Source: Collinsella sp. TM10-22 | GTDB lineage: Bacteria > Actinomycetota > Coriobacteriia > Coriobacteriales > Coriobacteriaceae | Assembly: GCF_003466125.1 (NCBI RefSeq) | Contig: NZ_QSOC01000003.1 | Span: forward strand, 62,001-126,000 | Direction of reading: 5' to 3' | DNA: 64,000 bases | Shown here: piece after piece, positions 27,584 through 35,224 of the stretch | Layout of the letters: each line of letters starts with the position of its first letter | Numbering within the stretch: the first letter of the stretch is position 1 | Notes under the pieces: generated by a model | What the model was told of the DNA's origin: nothing | What the model saw: the letters and a program-made list of their open reading frames with translations, nothing else | Databases searched by the model: none | Position numbers and translations under genes: made by a program

Positions 27584-28804
27584 ATGGCAAATAAGAAAAA
27601 GAACTCCGAGGCCGCGCCGACGCCCGAGCAGCAGGCTCGCGCTGCCTCCAACTCTCGTAAGAAGCAGCGCAAGACGTACGTGTCTAAGACCGTCAAGATC
27701 GTTCTGGTGGTCATCGGTGTGTTGGCGATGCTGCTTTCCGTCTCGGCCATGGCGTGCTCCGGCCTTATGTCGCAAGCAGAGGATACCTCGGGCTACAAGC
27801 TTACCGGCGGTGTGGCTGCCACTATCAACGGCACCAACCTCACCGAGGACACCGTGACCAAGCAGATCATGAGCATGCGCACGTCCTACGGCTACACCAA
27901 GGACAAGGACTGGGCGCAGTATCTGGTCGACAACGACCTCACGCCCAAGAAGTACCGCAAGCAACTCATCGACTCCTACACGCAGCAGATTCTGCTTCAA
28001 CAGGCACAGAAGGAGAACGGCGTGACGGTGTCGGACGAGGAGGTCGAGAAGGCTTGGAAGGACGCGTGCAAGAGCGCGGGCGGTGCCAAGGCCTTTAAGA
28101 AGACCCTTAAGACCTACGGCTACACCGAGGACACCTATAAGAGCTCGCTCAAGGAGAGCCTGGCGCAGCAAAAGCTCAAAGATGCCGTGGCGCCCACCAG
28201 CAAGCCCAAGGACAGCGAGATCGTCGATTACATCAACGAGAATCTGTCGAACTACAACGATGCCCGCCGCTCGTCGAACATCCTGATCAAGGTCGATTCC
28301 GACGCATCCGACGAGGACAAGGCTGCCGCCAAGGCTAAGGCGCAGGAGTGCCTGGACAAGATCAACTCCGGCGAGCTGAGCTTTGAAGACGCCGTGAAGC
28401 AGTATTCCGACGACACCGGCTCCAAGGAGAAGAAGGGTGACGTGGGCTGGGACAAGCTCACCACCTTCGTCGACAGCTACCAGGCGGCACTCGAGGGGCT
28501 CAACAAGGGCGATGTGAGCGACGTGGTCGAGTCGACGTACGGCTATCACATCATCAAGTGCACCGACTACTTCCATGTCGATAATCAGGTCGATGACATC
28601 AACCAGGTGCCCAAGGCCATCAAAAAGTACGTCTCCAACGTGGTGAAGACGCAGGCAGAGAGCACTGCGTATAGCGAGTGGTTGGAGCAGTACAAGAAGG
28701 ATGCCGACATTACCGTTAACCCCATGCCCAAGGACGTGCCGTACAACGTCAGCCTGAAGGGCGTCACCAAGAGTTCGACCGACGATTCGTCGACGACTGA
28801 GTAA
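27584..28804 (+). CDS. PrsA/SurA-type peptidyl-prolyl isomerase, membrane-anchored
   Basis: This extracytoplasmic foldase has 406 residues. A basic N-tail (about 1-37) precedes a hydrophobic segment (38-57, IVLVVIGVLAMLLSVSAMAC). Cys58 could serve as a lipobox cysteine, though the preceding residues (SAMA) are not ideal. A SurA-like helical domain follows, then a parvulin domain near residues 225-330 (RRSSNILIKVDSDAS, GELSFEDAVKQYSDD, GDVGWDKL, YGYHIIKC). It probably helps fold exported proteins such as the large surface proteins. The YqeY gene follows after 54 bp. Confidence 0.88.
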   Translation: MANKKKNSEAAPTPEQQARAASNSRKKQRKTYVSKTVKIVLVVIGVLAMLLSVSAMACSGLMSQAEDTSGYKLTGGVAATINGTNLTEDTVTKQIMSMRTSYGYTKDKDWAQYLVDNDLTPKKYRKQLIDSYTQQILLQQAQKENGVTVSDEEVEKAWKDACKSAGGAKAFKKTLKTYGYTEDTYKSSLKESLAQQKLKDAVAPTSKPKDSEIVDYINENLSNYNDARRSSNILIKVDSDASDEDKAAAKAKAQECLDKINSGELSFEDAVKQYSDDTGSKEKKGDVGWDKLTTFVDSYQAALEGLNKGDVSDVVESTYGYHIIKCTDYFHVDNQVDDINQVPKAIKKYVSNVVKTQAESTAYSEWLEQYKKDADITVNPMPKDVPYNVSLKGVTKSSTDDSSTTE

Positions 28805-28858
28805 TCATGGGGCGGCGCTCGTGTGAGTGCCGCCCGCACTATTGAGGAGGGTTTGCAG

Positions 28859-29302
28859 ATGACCAACGAAGAGCTGCAGAAGGAAATGATTGCGGCCATG
28901 AAGGCCAAGGACAGGGTTCGCCTGTCTATCATTCGCCAGGTTAAGGCTGAGGTGAAGAACATCGAGGTCAATGAGCGCCGCGACGTGACCGAGGAAGACG
29001 TCAACAGCATGATCAAACGTCTGATCAAGCAGACAAGCGAGACGCTGGAGATGTCTATCAAGGCCGGCACCGACCAAGAGCGTACCGACAACCTGACCGA
29101 GCAGGTCAAGATTCTGGAGAGCCTGCTGCCCGCGCAGGTTTCGGGCGAGGAACTCGAGGCCCTGATCGAGCAGGTCATCGCCGAGCTGGGCGCCACGTCC
29201 AAGAAGCAGATGGGCCAGGTCATGGGTGCACTCGGCAAGGCCACCGGCGGCAACTTCGACAAGCCTGCGGCGGCAAAGATCGTCGGAGCCAAATTGGCGT
29301 AA
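28859..29302 (+). CDS. yqeY: GatB/YqeY domain protein
   Basis: The protein has 147 residues and is wholly helical, related to the tail domain of the GatB amidotransferase subunit. Typical features are the N-terminal KEMIAAMKAKDRVRLSIIRQ and the C-terminal GQVMGALGKATGGNFD. Stand-alone YqeY proteins are common near tRNA- or translation-linked genes, but their role is not settled. GAGGAGG lies 7-8 bases before the ATG. It is followed five bases after the stop by the 42-bp repeat. Confidence 0.92.
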   Translation: MTNEELQKEMIAAMKAKDRVRLSIIRQVKAEVKNIEVNERRDVTEEDVNSMIKRLIKQTSETLEMSIKAGTDQERTDNLTEQVKILESLLPAQVSGEELEALIEQVIAELGATSKKQMGQVMGALGKATGGNFDKPAAAKIVGAKLA

Positions 29303-29306
29303 TTTG

Positions 29307-29348
29307 TTACGCGGTTTTACCAAACCGCGTAACGGCTCGACGCTGCAA
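29307..29348 (-). repeat. 42-bp dispersed repeat, copy 2
   Basis: On the minus strand it reads TTGCAGCGTCGAG, a short variable part, then CGCGGTTTGGTAAAACCGCG, matching 122-163 with 3 differences. The remaining 416-bp gap up to the ABC transporter holds only this, the palindrome at 29532 and a promoter region (possible -10 TACAAT near 29679). Confidence 0.75.
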
Positions 29349-29531
29349 ACCCACACACACGGCAATCTGACGTTCAATTTCAAGGGCGCGACCATAAGGT
29401 CTGCGCCCTTTCATTTCACGTCACCTTGCTCGCGTGTACGGGTTTTCGCTGACTTATGCTCAACAAGGGCGGTTGTATTATTTTCGGGTCTTGAGGGGCG
29501 TGGCCGTCATGGTCGCGCCCCTTTTTGGTGG

Positions 29532-29606
29532 GGCACCCATTGGGGACAGACTTAAATGAGTGCCCAATGAGCAGGTACTCATTTAAGTCTGTCCCCAATG
29601 GGTGCC
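29532..29606. repeat. 75-bp perfect palindrome with GGGGACAG core
   Basis: The 30-bp arms at 29532-29561 and 29577-29606 are exact reverse complements, starting GGCACCCATTGGGGACAGAC. The loop is 15 bp. Confidence 0.9.
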
Positions 29607-29718
29607 AACGAGTGGGTGGAAGATTGCGGGTTCTTTACGGGGGTGCAGTGTGGGCTGCGGAAACGCGATTCTTTCCGTACAATGATGCAATTCGTGTAAA
29701 CGCAGGGAAGGGGCATTC

Positions 29719-30450
29719 ATGGCAGACATGATCGAGATCAAGCATCTCAACAAGTACTTTGGCGACCTGCATGTGCTCAAAGATATCAACCTCACCGTCA
29801 AGCGCGGCGAGAAGCTCGTAATGATCGGGCCTTCCGGTTCGGGCAAGTCGACGCTCATCCGTTGCGTCGACTATCTGGAGGAGCCCACATCGGGCGAGGT
29901 CATCATCGACGGTACGCCGCTCACCAAGAAGAATCACCTGGAGATGGCTCGCAAGTACAGCTCCATGGTGTTTCAGCAGTTCAACCTGTATCCCAACATG
30001 ACGGTGCTCGGCAACCTGACGCTCGCGCCCATCAAGCTGCAAAAGAAGAGCAAGGAGGAGGCGACCGAGATCGCCATCGCCGCGCTCAAGCGCGTCGGCA
30101 TGGCGCATAAGGCCGGCGAGTATCCGCAAAACCTCTCGGGCGGTCAGCAGCAGCGCATCGCCATCGCCCGTGCCCTGTGCACCAAGCAGCCCATCATCCT
30201 GTTTGACGAGCCGACCTCGGCGCTCGACCCCGAGATGGTGCAGGAGGTGCTCGACGTTATGATTGAGCTCGCGCAGGAGGACATCACCATGATCTGCGTG
30301 ACGCATGAGATGGGCTTTGCGCGCCAGGTGGCCGACCGCGTCATCTTTATGGAGGACGGCCGCATCCTGGAGGAGGGCACGCCCGAGCACTTCTTCGATA
30401 ACCCCGAGAACCCGCGCTGCCGCGAGTTCCTGTCCAAGATTCTGCATTAG
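29719..30450 (+). CDS. Polar amino acid ABC transporter, ATP-binding protein
   Basis: This GlnQ/HisP-type ATPase of 243 residues has Walker [10 protein letters not shown] near residue 37, Q-loop [12 protein letters not shown], signature LSGGQQQR, Walker [14 protein letters not shown] and switch His in CVTHEMGFA. It drives import of a polar amino acid with the binding protein and two permeases that follow immediately. The start at 29719 follows GGGAAGGGG. The four genes have gaps of 3-25 bp and clearly form one operon. Confidence 0.95.
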   Translation: MADMIEIKHLNKYFGDLHVLKDINLTVKRGEKLVMIGPSGSGKSTLIRCVDYLEEPTSGEVIIDGTPLTKKNHLEMARKYSSMVFQQFNLYPNMTVLGNLTLAPIKLQKKSKEEATEIAIAALKRVGMAHKAGEYPQNLSGGQQQRIAIARALCTKQPIILFDEPTSALDPEMVQEVLDVMIELAQEDITMICVTHEMGFARQVADRVIFMEDGRILEEGTPEHFFDNPENPRCREFLSKILH

Positions 30451-30458
30451 GCGCGGTG

Positions 30459-31334
30459 ATGGACATGACGGATATGACGAGGGCGGCCGTGTCGCGCCGT
30501 CACTTTTTGCAGCTGGCGGGCGCTGGCATGCTCGCGCTGACGGGGACCGCGCTCACCGGTTGCGGCAACTCCACCAGCGGCGAGGCCTCCGACAAGGGCT
30601 CCAAGCTTGCGGCCATCAAGTCGCGCGGTCATCTGAATGCCGGCGTTAAGAAGGACGTTCCCGGCTACGGCTATTACGACACCGCCAAGGGTCGCTTTGA
30701 GGGCATGGAAGTCGATTTGTGCTACCAGATTGCCGCCGCCGTCTTTGATGTGAGCTACAAGGAGGCCCGCGCCCAGGAGCTGGTCGAGTTTACCGACGTA
30801 ACGCCCAAGACGCGCGGCCCGCTGATCGACAACGGCCAACTCGATGTGGTCGCGGCGACCTACACCATCACCGACGAGCGCAAGAAGAGCTGGGATTTCT
30901 CGACGCCGTATCGCACCGACTACGTGGGACTCATGGTCAAGAAGCGTTCGGGCTTTTCCTCGATTGAGGACCTGGACGGCAAGGTCATCGGCGTGAGCCA
31001 GGGTGCCACCACACAGGGCCTGATCGAGCAGATGATCAAGGATAACGGCTTTAGCTGCGAGCCCGAATTTAGGGCCTTTAGCGGCTATCCCATCATCAAG
31101 AGTTCGCTCGACGCCGGCAATATCGACGTCTTTGCCATGGACCGCTCCACGCTGGCCGGCTATATGAATGAGACCGTCGAGCTGCTGCAGCCCGAGGTCA
31201 AGTTTGGCGAGCAGGGCTACGGCGTGGCGACCAAGAAGGACTGCGACCTTTCGGCCGTGGTCGATCGGGTGGTCTGCGATCGCCTGGCCGACGGCTGGCT
31301 CGATCAAGAGGTCAAGACCTGGGGTCTTGTGTAG
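30459..31334 (+). CDS. Amino acid ABC transporter substrate-binding lipoprotein
   Basis: This family 3 solute-binding protein has 291 residues. The N-terminus has a twin-arginine pattern (SRRHFLQLAG, Arg13-Arg14) and a lipobox ending at Cys35 (ALTGC), so it is probably a Tat-exported lipoprotein. The binding fold shows IKSRGHLNAGVKKDVPGYG, GMEVDLCYQIAAAVF and VVAATYTITDERKKSWDFS. The ATG at 30459 was preferred to the GTG three bases earlier. The ligand is a polar amino acid, possibly glutamine, glutamate or aspartate; the sequence does not decide. Confidence 0.92.
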   Translation: MDMTDMTRAAVSRRHFLQLAGAGMLALTGTALTGCGNSTSGEASDKGSKLAAIKSRGHLNAGVKKDVPGYGYYDTAKGRFEGMEVDLCYQIAAAVFDVSYKEARAQELVEFTDVTPKTRGPLIDNGQLDVVAATYTITDERKKSWDFSTPYRTDYVGLMVKKRSGFSSIEDLDGKVIGVSQGATTQGLIEQMIKDNGFSCEPEFRAFSGYPIIKSSLDAGNIDVFAMDRSTLAGYMNETVELLQPEVKFGEQGYGVATKKDCDLSAVVDRVVCDRLADGWLDQEVKTWGLV

Positions 31335-31359
31335 GCGCATCGTCCAAGGAAGGAATCAA

Positions 31360-32106
31360 ATGCTCGAAGGATTGTTTGACGCCGATCGCTGGTCGACGAC
31401 ATTTCAAAACATGGGGCCCTTCTGGGAGGGCTTTGGCGTGACGCTGCAGGTGGTTGTTGCCGGTCTGCTGTTGTCGCTGGCGCTGGGCACGCTGCTGGGC
31501 GTGTTCTCGACCACCCGTTCGCGCGTGCTGCGTGCCATCAGCCGCGTGTACGTGGAGTTTTACCAGAACACTCCGCTGCCCGTGCAGGTACTCTTTATGT
31601 ACATGGCCGGCCCGCAGTTTTTGCAGGCCATAACCGGCGCCGACCAGCCGGTGCGCATCGCGCCGTTTGTGCTGGGCTTCTTGGGTGTGGGCCTGTACCA
31701 CGCGGCCTACATCTCGGAGGTCATCCGCACCGGCATCGAGGCCGTTCCGCGCGGTCAGATGGAGGCGGCCCAGAGCCAGGGCTTCACCCGCGCGCAGGCT
31801 TACTGGTACATCGTGCTGCCCCAGACGTTCAAGATCATCCTGCCGCCGCTGTGTAATCAGGCGCTCAACTTGGTCAAGAACACGTCGGTGCTGGCGCTCG
31901 TAGCCGGTGGCGACCTTATGTACCGTTCCGACAACTTTGTGAGTCTGTACGGTTACCTGCAGGGATACATCGTCTGCTGCCTTATGTACTTCATCATCTG
32001 CTTTCCGCTCGCCATGCTGGTGCAGTGGCTCGAGCGCCGCTCCAAGGAGCGTCCGCGCGGCGTGAGCCTGGCCGAGCTGGGGCTCGACAACGTAGAGGAG
32101 GCCTAG
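31360..32106 (+). CDS. Amino acid ABC transporter permease 1
   Basis: This HisM-type permease has 248 residues and about five helices. The EAA loop is EAVPRGQMEAAQSQGFTRAQ near residue 127, the contact site for the ATPase. FYQNTPLPVQVLFMY is typical of the polar amino acid family. AAGGAAGGA precedes the ATG. It pairs with the second permease, which starts 3 bp after its stop. Confidence 0.94.
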   Translation: MLEGLFDADRWSTTFQNMGPFWEGFGVTLQVVVAGLLLSLALGTLLGVFSTTRSRVLRAISRVYVEFYQNTPLPVQVLFMYMAGPQFLQAITGADQPVRIAPFVLGFLGVGLYHAAYISEVIRTGIEAVPRGQMEAAQSQGFTRAQAYWYIVLPQTFKIILPPLCNQALNLVKNTSVLALVAGGDLMYRSDNFVSLYGYLQGYIVCCLMYFIICFPLAMLVQWLERRSKERPRGVSLAELGLDNVEEA

Positions 32107-32109
32107 CGC

Positions 32110-32748
32110 ATGGAAATCTTCAACGCGACCAACCTGCTCTACATTTGGGGCGGCTTTGTTAAGACCATCGAGATCTCGGCGCTGTCGATCTTTTTCTCGC
32201 TCATCTTTGGCACGGTGCTAGCGCTCGTTAAAAGCTATGCGCCTCGCCCGTTCCGTATTTTGGTGAGCGCCTATATCGAGCTGTTCCGTTGTACGCCGAA
32301 CCTGCTGTGGATTCTGTTTATCTACTTTACGGTGCAGGGTTTGGACATTGTGATCTCGACCATAGCCTTTACGCTGTTTACCAGCGCTGTTATGGCCGAG
32401 ATTGTGCGCGGCGGCCTCAACTCGATTCCGCGCGGCCAGTTTGAGGCAGCGCAGAGCCAGGGTTTTGGCTTTTTTGCCACCATGCGCTACATCATTCTGC
32501 CGCAGACGTTTAAGACGATCATTCCGGCGCTGTTCAGCCAGTGCACGACCGTCATCAAGGACAGCTCGTATCTTTCGGGCATTAACGTGGCCGAGCTCAT
32601 GTACACGGCAAACGTCGTGATGGCCCATGCGATCGACCTGTCGCAGGTGCTTATGCTCTACGGCCTGGTGTTTGCGATGTACTTTGTGCTCAACTTTGGT
32701 ATCTCGTTGCTGGTGAGGGCATATCAACGTCGTATCGTGGCCGCATAG
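32110..32748 (+). CDS. Amino acid ABC transporter permease 2
   Basis: This HisQ-type permease of 212 residues has the EAA loop LNSIPRGQFEAAQSQGF near residue 102 and FRCTPNLLWILFIYF near 60. With the first permease it would form the heterodimeric channel of the importer. The stop is followed immediately by a long imperfect palindrome, which may end the transcript. Confidence 0.94.
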   Translation: MEIFNATNLLYIWGGFVKTIEISALSIFFSLIFGTVLALVKSYAPRPFRILVSAYIELFRCTPNLLWILFIYFTVQGLDIVISTIAFTLFTSAVMAEIVRGGLNSIPRGQFEAAQSQGFGFFATMRYIILPQTFKTIIPALFSQCTTVIKDSSYLSGINVAELMYTANVVMAHAIDLSQVLMLYGLVFAMYFVLNFGISLLVRAYQRRIVAA

Positions 32749-32855
32749 TCCTGCTTCCCCAAGCACGGCACCTTGCCCCTCAATCGTCGCTTGCGTACAT
32801 TTAGTACGCGGCGCTCCTCTTTCGGGGCAATCTGCCGCACTTGGGAAACCAGGAC
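32748..32855. repeat. 108-bp imperfect nested palindrome
   Basis: The outer arms GTCCTG...TTGCCCC and GGGGCAA...CAGGAC (32748-32779, 32824-32855) pair with several mismatches. An inner hairpin is GCGTAC-ATTTA-GTACGC. The architecture is like the palindromes at 8178 and 19414. Confidence 0.75.
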
Positions 32856-32919
32856 CGGCGTAAGTGACAAAATGGGAAACAGAGACTGCCTTTTTCTCAT
32901 TTGTTAGAAAGGAATCGCG

Positions 32920-33543
32920 ATGAGCGATCTGGAGAACAAGAAGAATCCTGTGGTCATTACCATCGCGCGCGACTTTGGCGCCGAGGGCCACGAGATTGGT
33001 CGCATGCTTGCCGACGAGTTGGGGATTCCGCTGTACGATAACGAGCTGCTGGTACGTGCTTCGCTGCGCACAGGCGAGTCGCTCGACAAGATGGTCGCTT
33101 ACGACGAGCGCCTGGCCGTGGAGAACATGGCGTTTCTGCCCGACCGCTACGATGCGCGTTCGTACTCGGATAAGTTGTTCCAAAAGATGAGCCAGGTGAT
33201 TTTGGATCTGGGTGAGACCGAGAGCTGCATTATCGAAGGCCGTCTGTCCGATTATCTGCTGCGCAACAACCCCAACCACATTGCCGTGTTGGTGACCGCA
33301 CCCTTTGAGGACCGCGTCGAGATCGTGCGCAAGAAGCGTGGCCTTAATAAAAAGAAGGGCGCCAAGCTGGTCAAGCAGCAGCAAAAGGCGCGCGAGGCGT
33401 TCTATAAGCGCTATAGCGCCGGAAAGTGGAAGATGACGAGCGGTAAAGACATCGTCGTCAATCGCGCCAAGCTGGGTCGCGAGGGCTGCAAAGACGTCAT
33501 CGCGGCGGCCTACCGCTACAAAGTGGCCCAGCTCGAAGGCTAG
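32920..33543 (+). CDS. Cytidylate kinase-like family protein
   Basis: The protein has 207 residues and is similar to the PF13189 cytidylate kinase-like group. The N-terminus VVITIARDFGAEGHEIGRML replaces a classical P-loop, keeping G-x-x-G-x-x-I. It continues with LGIPLYDNELL and a basic lid region (KKRGLNKKKGAKLVKQQ). Substrate and physiological role of the family are not firmly known; it is not the housekeeping Cmk. GAAAGGA precedes the ATG. It ends at a bidirectional palindrome before the convergent LuxR gene. Confidence 0.85.
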   Translation: MSDLENKKNPVVITIARDFGAEGHEIGRMLADELGIPLYDNELLVRASLRTGESLDKMVAYDERLAVENMAFLPDRYDARSYSDKLFQKMSQVILDLGETESCIIEGRLSDYLLRNNPNHIAVLVTAPFEDRVEIVRKKRGLNKKKGAKLVKQQQKAREAFYKRYSAGKWKMTSGKDIVVNRAKLGREGCKDVIAAAYRYKVAQLEG

Positions 33544-33549
33544 CCGACC

Positions 33550-33594
33550 AAAACCACCACAAAGGGGACAGGCACTTTTGTGGTGGTTTTTGTT
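33550..33594. repeat. CCACCACAAAG palindrome, copy 1, acting as bidirectional terminator
   Basis: AAAACCACCACAAA and its mirror flank GGGGACAGGCAC, and a T-rich run follows. It separates convergent genes and so probably terminates both. Related copies are at 35164, 37286 and 44158. Confidence 0.85.
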
Positions 33595-34998
33595 TTAGGC
33601 CGAGGGAAAGGCCTTGGTGAGACCGGCGCGCGTCTGCGTGTCGGTCTTTTGATAAATGGAGCTCAGGTGGCGCTGTACCATGCGCATCGAGATACCAAGC
33701 TCCTCGGCGACCTGTTTGAGCGGGCGCTCATCTTGGGTCACAGCCACCAGCACGTCAACTTCGCGTGGGGTGAGAGCGTGATCGGTGATGAAGACCTGAC
33801 GCTGCTCCTCGATACTCGGTGCTGCCAGCGCCTCCTCGGCAAGCTGTTGATGTTCGCGCTCCTGCTCGGTTTGGGGCGGGCGGAATAGGCCCGCGGCAAC
33901 GAATGCCGCGCAGGCGGCGACGAGAAGCACGACCGCGCCAATCATGATGAGGGCGACGTTGCCAGAGGTCACAAGCGCAAGCGAGACGCCCGACGTGGTG
34001 AACGCGCACACGTTATTGGCTGCACGGCCCATGCCGGCCCAGAAGGCGGGCACGTGCATGCGCGGTGCCAGCTGAGTAAACGTGGCGGTAAAGAACGTGA
34101 CAAAAAAGCCCGAGCTCAGGTAAAAGACAATGAGGCCCAGGTTGGGATCGGCTCCTGCTTCGACGGCTAAGATCGAAATGGTGGAGAGTACCGTGACGCC
34201 GAACATGACGAGTCCCATGTAGCGACGCTCGGCAAGACCAAAGATAAGACCGGCGGCAAGACCGCTCGCTGCCAAAAAGAGGCGCGGCCAGGTCTGCACG
34301 GCGATGGTGCCGTGGGCGTTGGAGAACGTGACCACGTTATCGAGAGTAGAGAACAGACAGGCCAGAATCATGACGAGCGCGATGCTCCAACACGCCTGCT
34401 TGGCAAGGGCGTGCGATGGCTCAACAAAGGGATTGATGGCGGGGCTGGAGCTCTCAGCAGCCTTTTGGGGAACGACGCTGAGGGCGGAGATAGCGATCGT
34501 CGCTGTGCCAAGGACGATGAGCTCTGCGATGCCGCCGCAATTGAGCAGGTTGATGGCGAACTGCATCAGGATGCCCGCGGCATAGGCTGCTCCCGCACCG
34601 GTGGCGAGCTTGGGATCGTCTTGGAATGTCGTTGCGAAGGCATGGTGTGCCGCGCCGCCCAGTAGGCCGAGTCCGAGGAATGCGAGGCATCCCAGAATCT
34701 CGAGCGCAAGCGGGCTCGTGGGGGACTGAATCTGAGTCAACCCCAAGATGGCGATGGGGACGGCGGCGCTGACAACTGCCTGAGGCCGGCTTTTGCGCTG
34801 TGCGAGCCCGAGCAGCGGCGCATATCCGATAAAGCCGATCACGCTGGCGCCGAGGATGAAGCCCTGCGCAATCACAACACGCTCGGCACCGGCGAGCAGC
34901 CCGACATTAATGTCGAATCGAAACTCGGCGGCAAGAAAGACAAAGGTAAAGAGCGCAAGTGCCAGAAGCGCGTTGATTTTAGGCTTACTCAGGTTCAA
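33595..34998 (-). CDS. LuxR-family regulator with N-terminal multi-helix membrane domain
   Basis: The protein has 467 residues. About twelve hydrophobic segments (residues 8-370) in an MFS-like arrangement precede a cytoplasmic C-terminal LuxR helix-turn-helix (about 405-465, LTPREVDVLVAV, then LGISMRMVQRHLSSIYQKT). Such fusions are an expanded regulator type in Coriobacteriia; their signals are mostly unknown. The start is TTG at 34998 with AAAGGA seven bases upstream, an uncommon choice here. It is divergent from the first surface protein gene, whose promoter region holds the GAACCT palindrome, so it may control the surface genes. Confidence 0.88.
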   Translation of the reverse strand: MNLSKPKINALLALALFTFVFLAAEFRFDINVGLLAGAERVVIAQGFILGASVIGFIGYAPLLGLAQRKSRPQAVVSAAVPIAILGLTQIQSPTSPLALEILGCLAFLGLGLLGGAAHHAFATTFQDDPKLATGAGAAYAAGILMQFAINLLNCGGIAELIVLGTATIAISALSVVPQKAAESSSPAINPFVEPSHALAKQACWSIALVMILACLFSTLDNVVTFSNAHGTIAVQTWPRLFLAASGLAAGLIFGLAERRYMGLVMFGVTVLSTISILAVEAGADPNLGLIVFYLSSGFFVTFFTATFTQLAPRMHVPAFWAGMGRAANNVCAFTTSGVSLALVTSGNVALIMIGAVVLLVAACAAFVAAGLFRPPQTEQEREHQQLAEEALAAPSIEEQRQVFITDHALTPREVDVLVAVTQDERPLKQVAEELGISMRMVQRHLSSIYQKTDTQTRAGLTKAFPSA

Positions 34999-35100
34999 GA
35001 ACGGTCCTTTGGATGGACGAATAATCGTGTCCTCGATTGTGGCGTTCCTGGGACGAGTGTGGCGATGGTGAAATCATATTGAATTAAACCGCAGGTAGAG

Positions 35101-35128
35101 GCCTAGGTTCGCATCTATGAACCTAGGC
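35101..35128. promoter_or_regulatory. Shared palindromic motif before surface protein gene 1
   Basis: GCCTAGGTTC-N8-GAACCTAGGC, preceded by CAGGTAGA. The same arrangement (CAGGTAGA, TAGGTTCG-AT-TATGAACCTA) precedes the second surface protein gene at 37333-37366. The 8-base spacer resembles a -10 box, so the motif may overlap the promoter. Confidence 0.6.
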
Positions 35129-35163
35129 GTACGGAGTCATTTGGCGCATCTTGGTGGTACAGG

Positions 35164-35198
35164 ACCACCACAAAGGGGACAGGCACCTTTGTGGTGGT
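35164..35198. repeat. CCACCACAAAG palindrome, copy 2
   Basis: ACCACCACAAAG-GGGACAGGCAC-CTTTGTGGTGGT, inserted between the GAACCT motif and the start of surface protein gene 1. Confidence 0.85.
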
Positions 35199-35224
35199 AT
35201 GCCCCTGCGACCAAGGAGGCCGTT

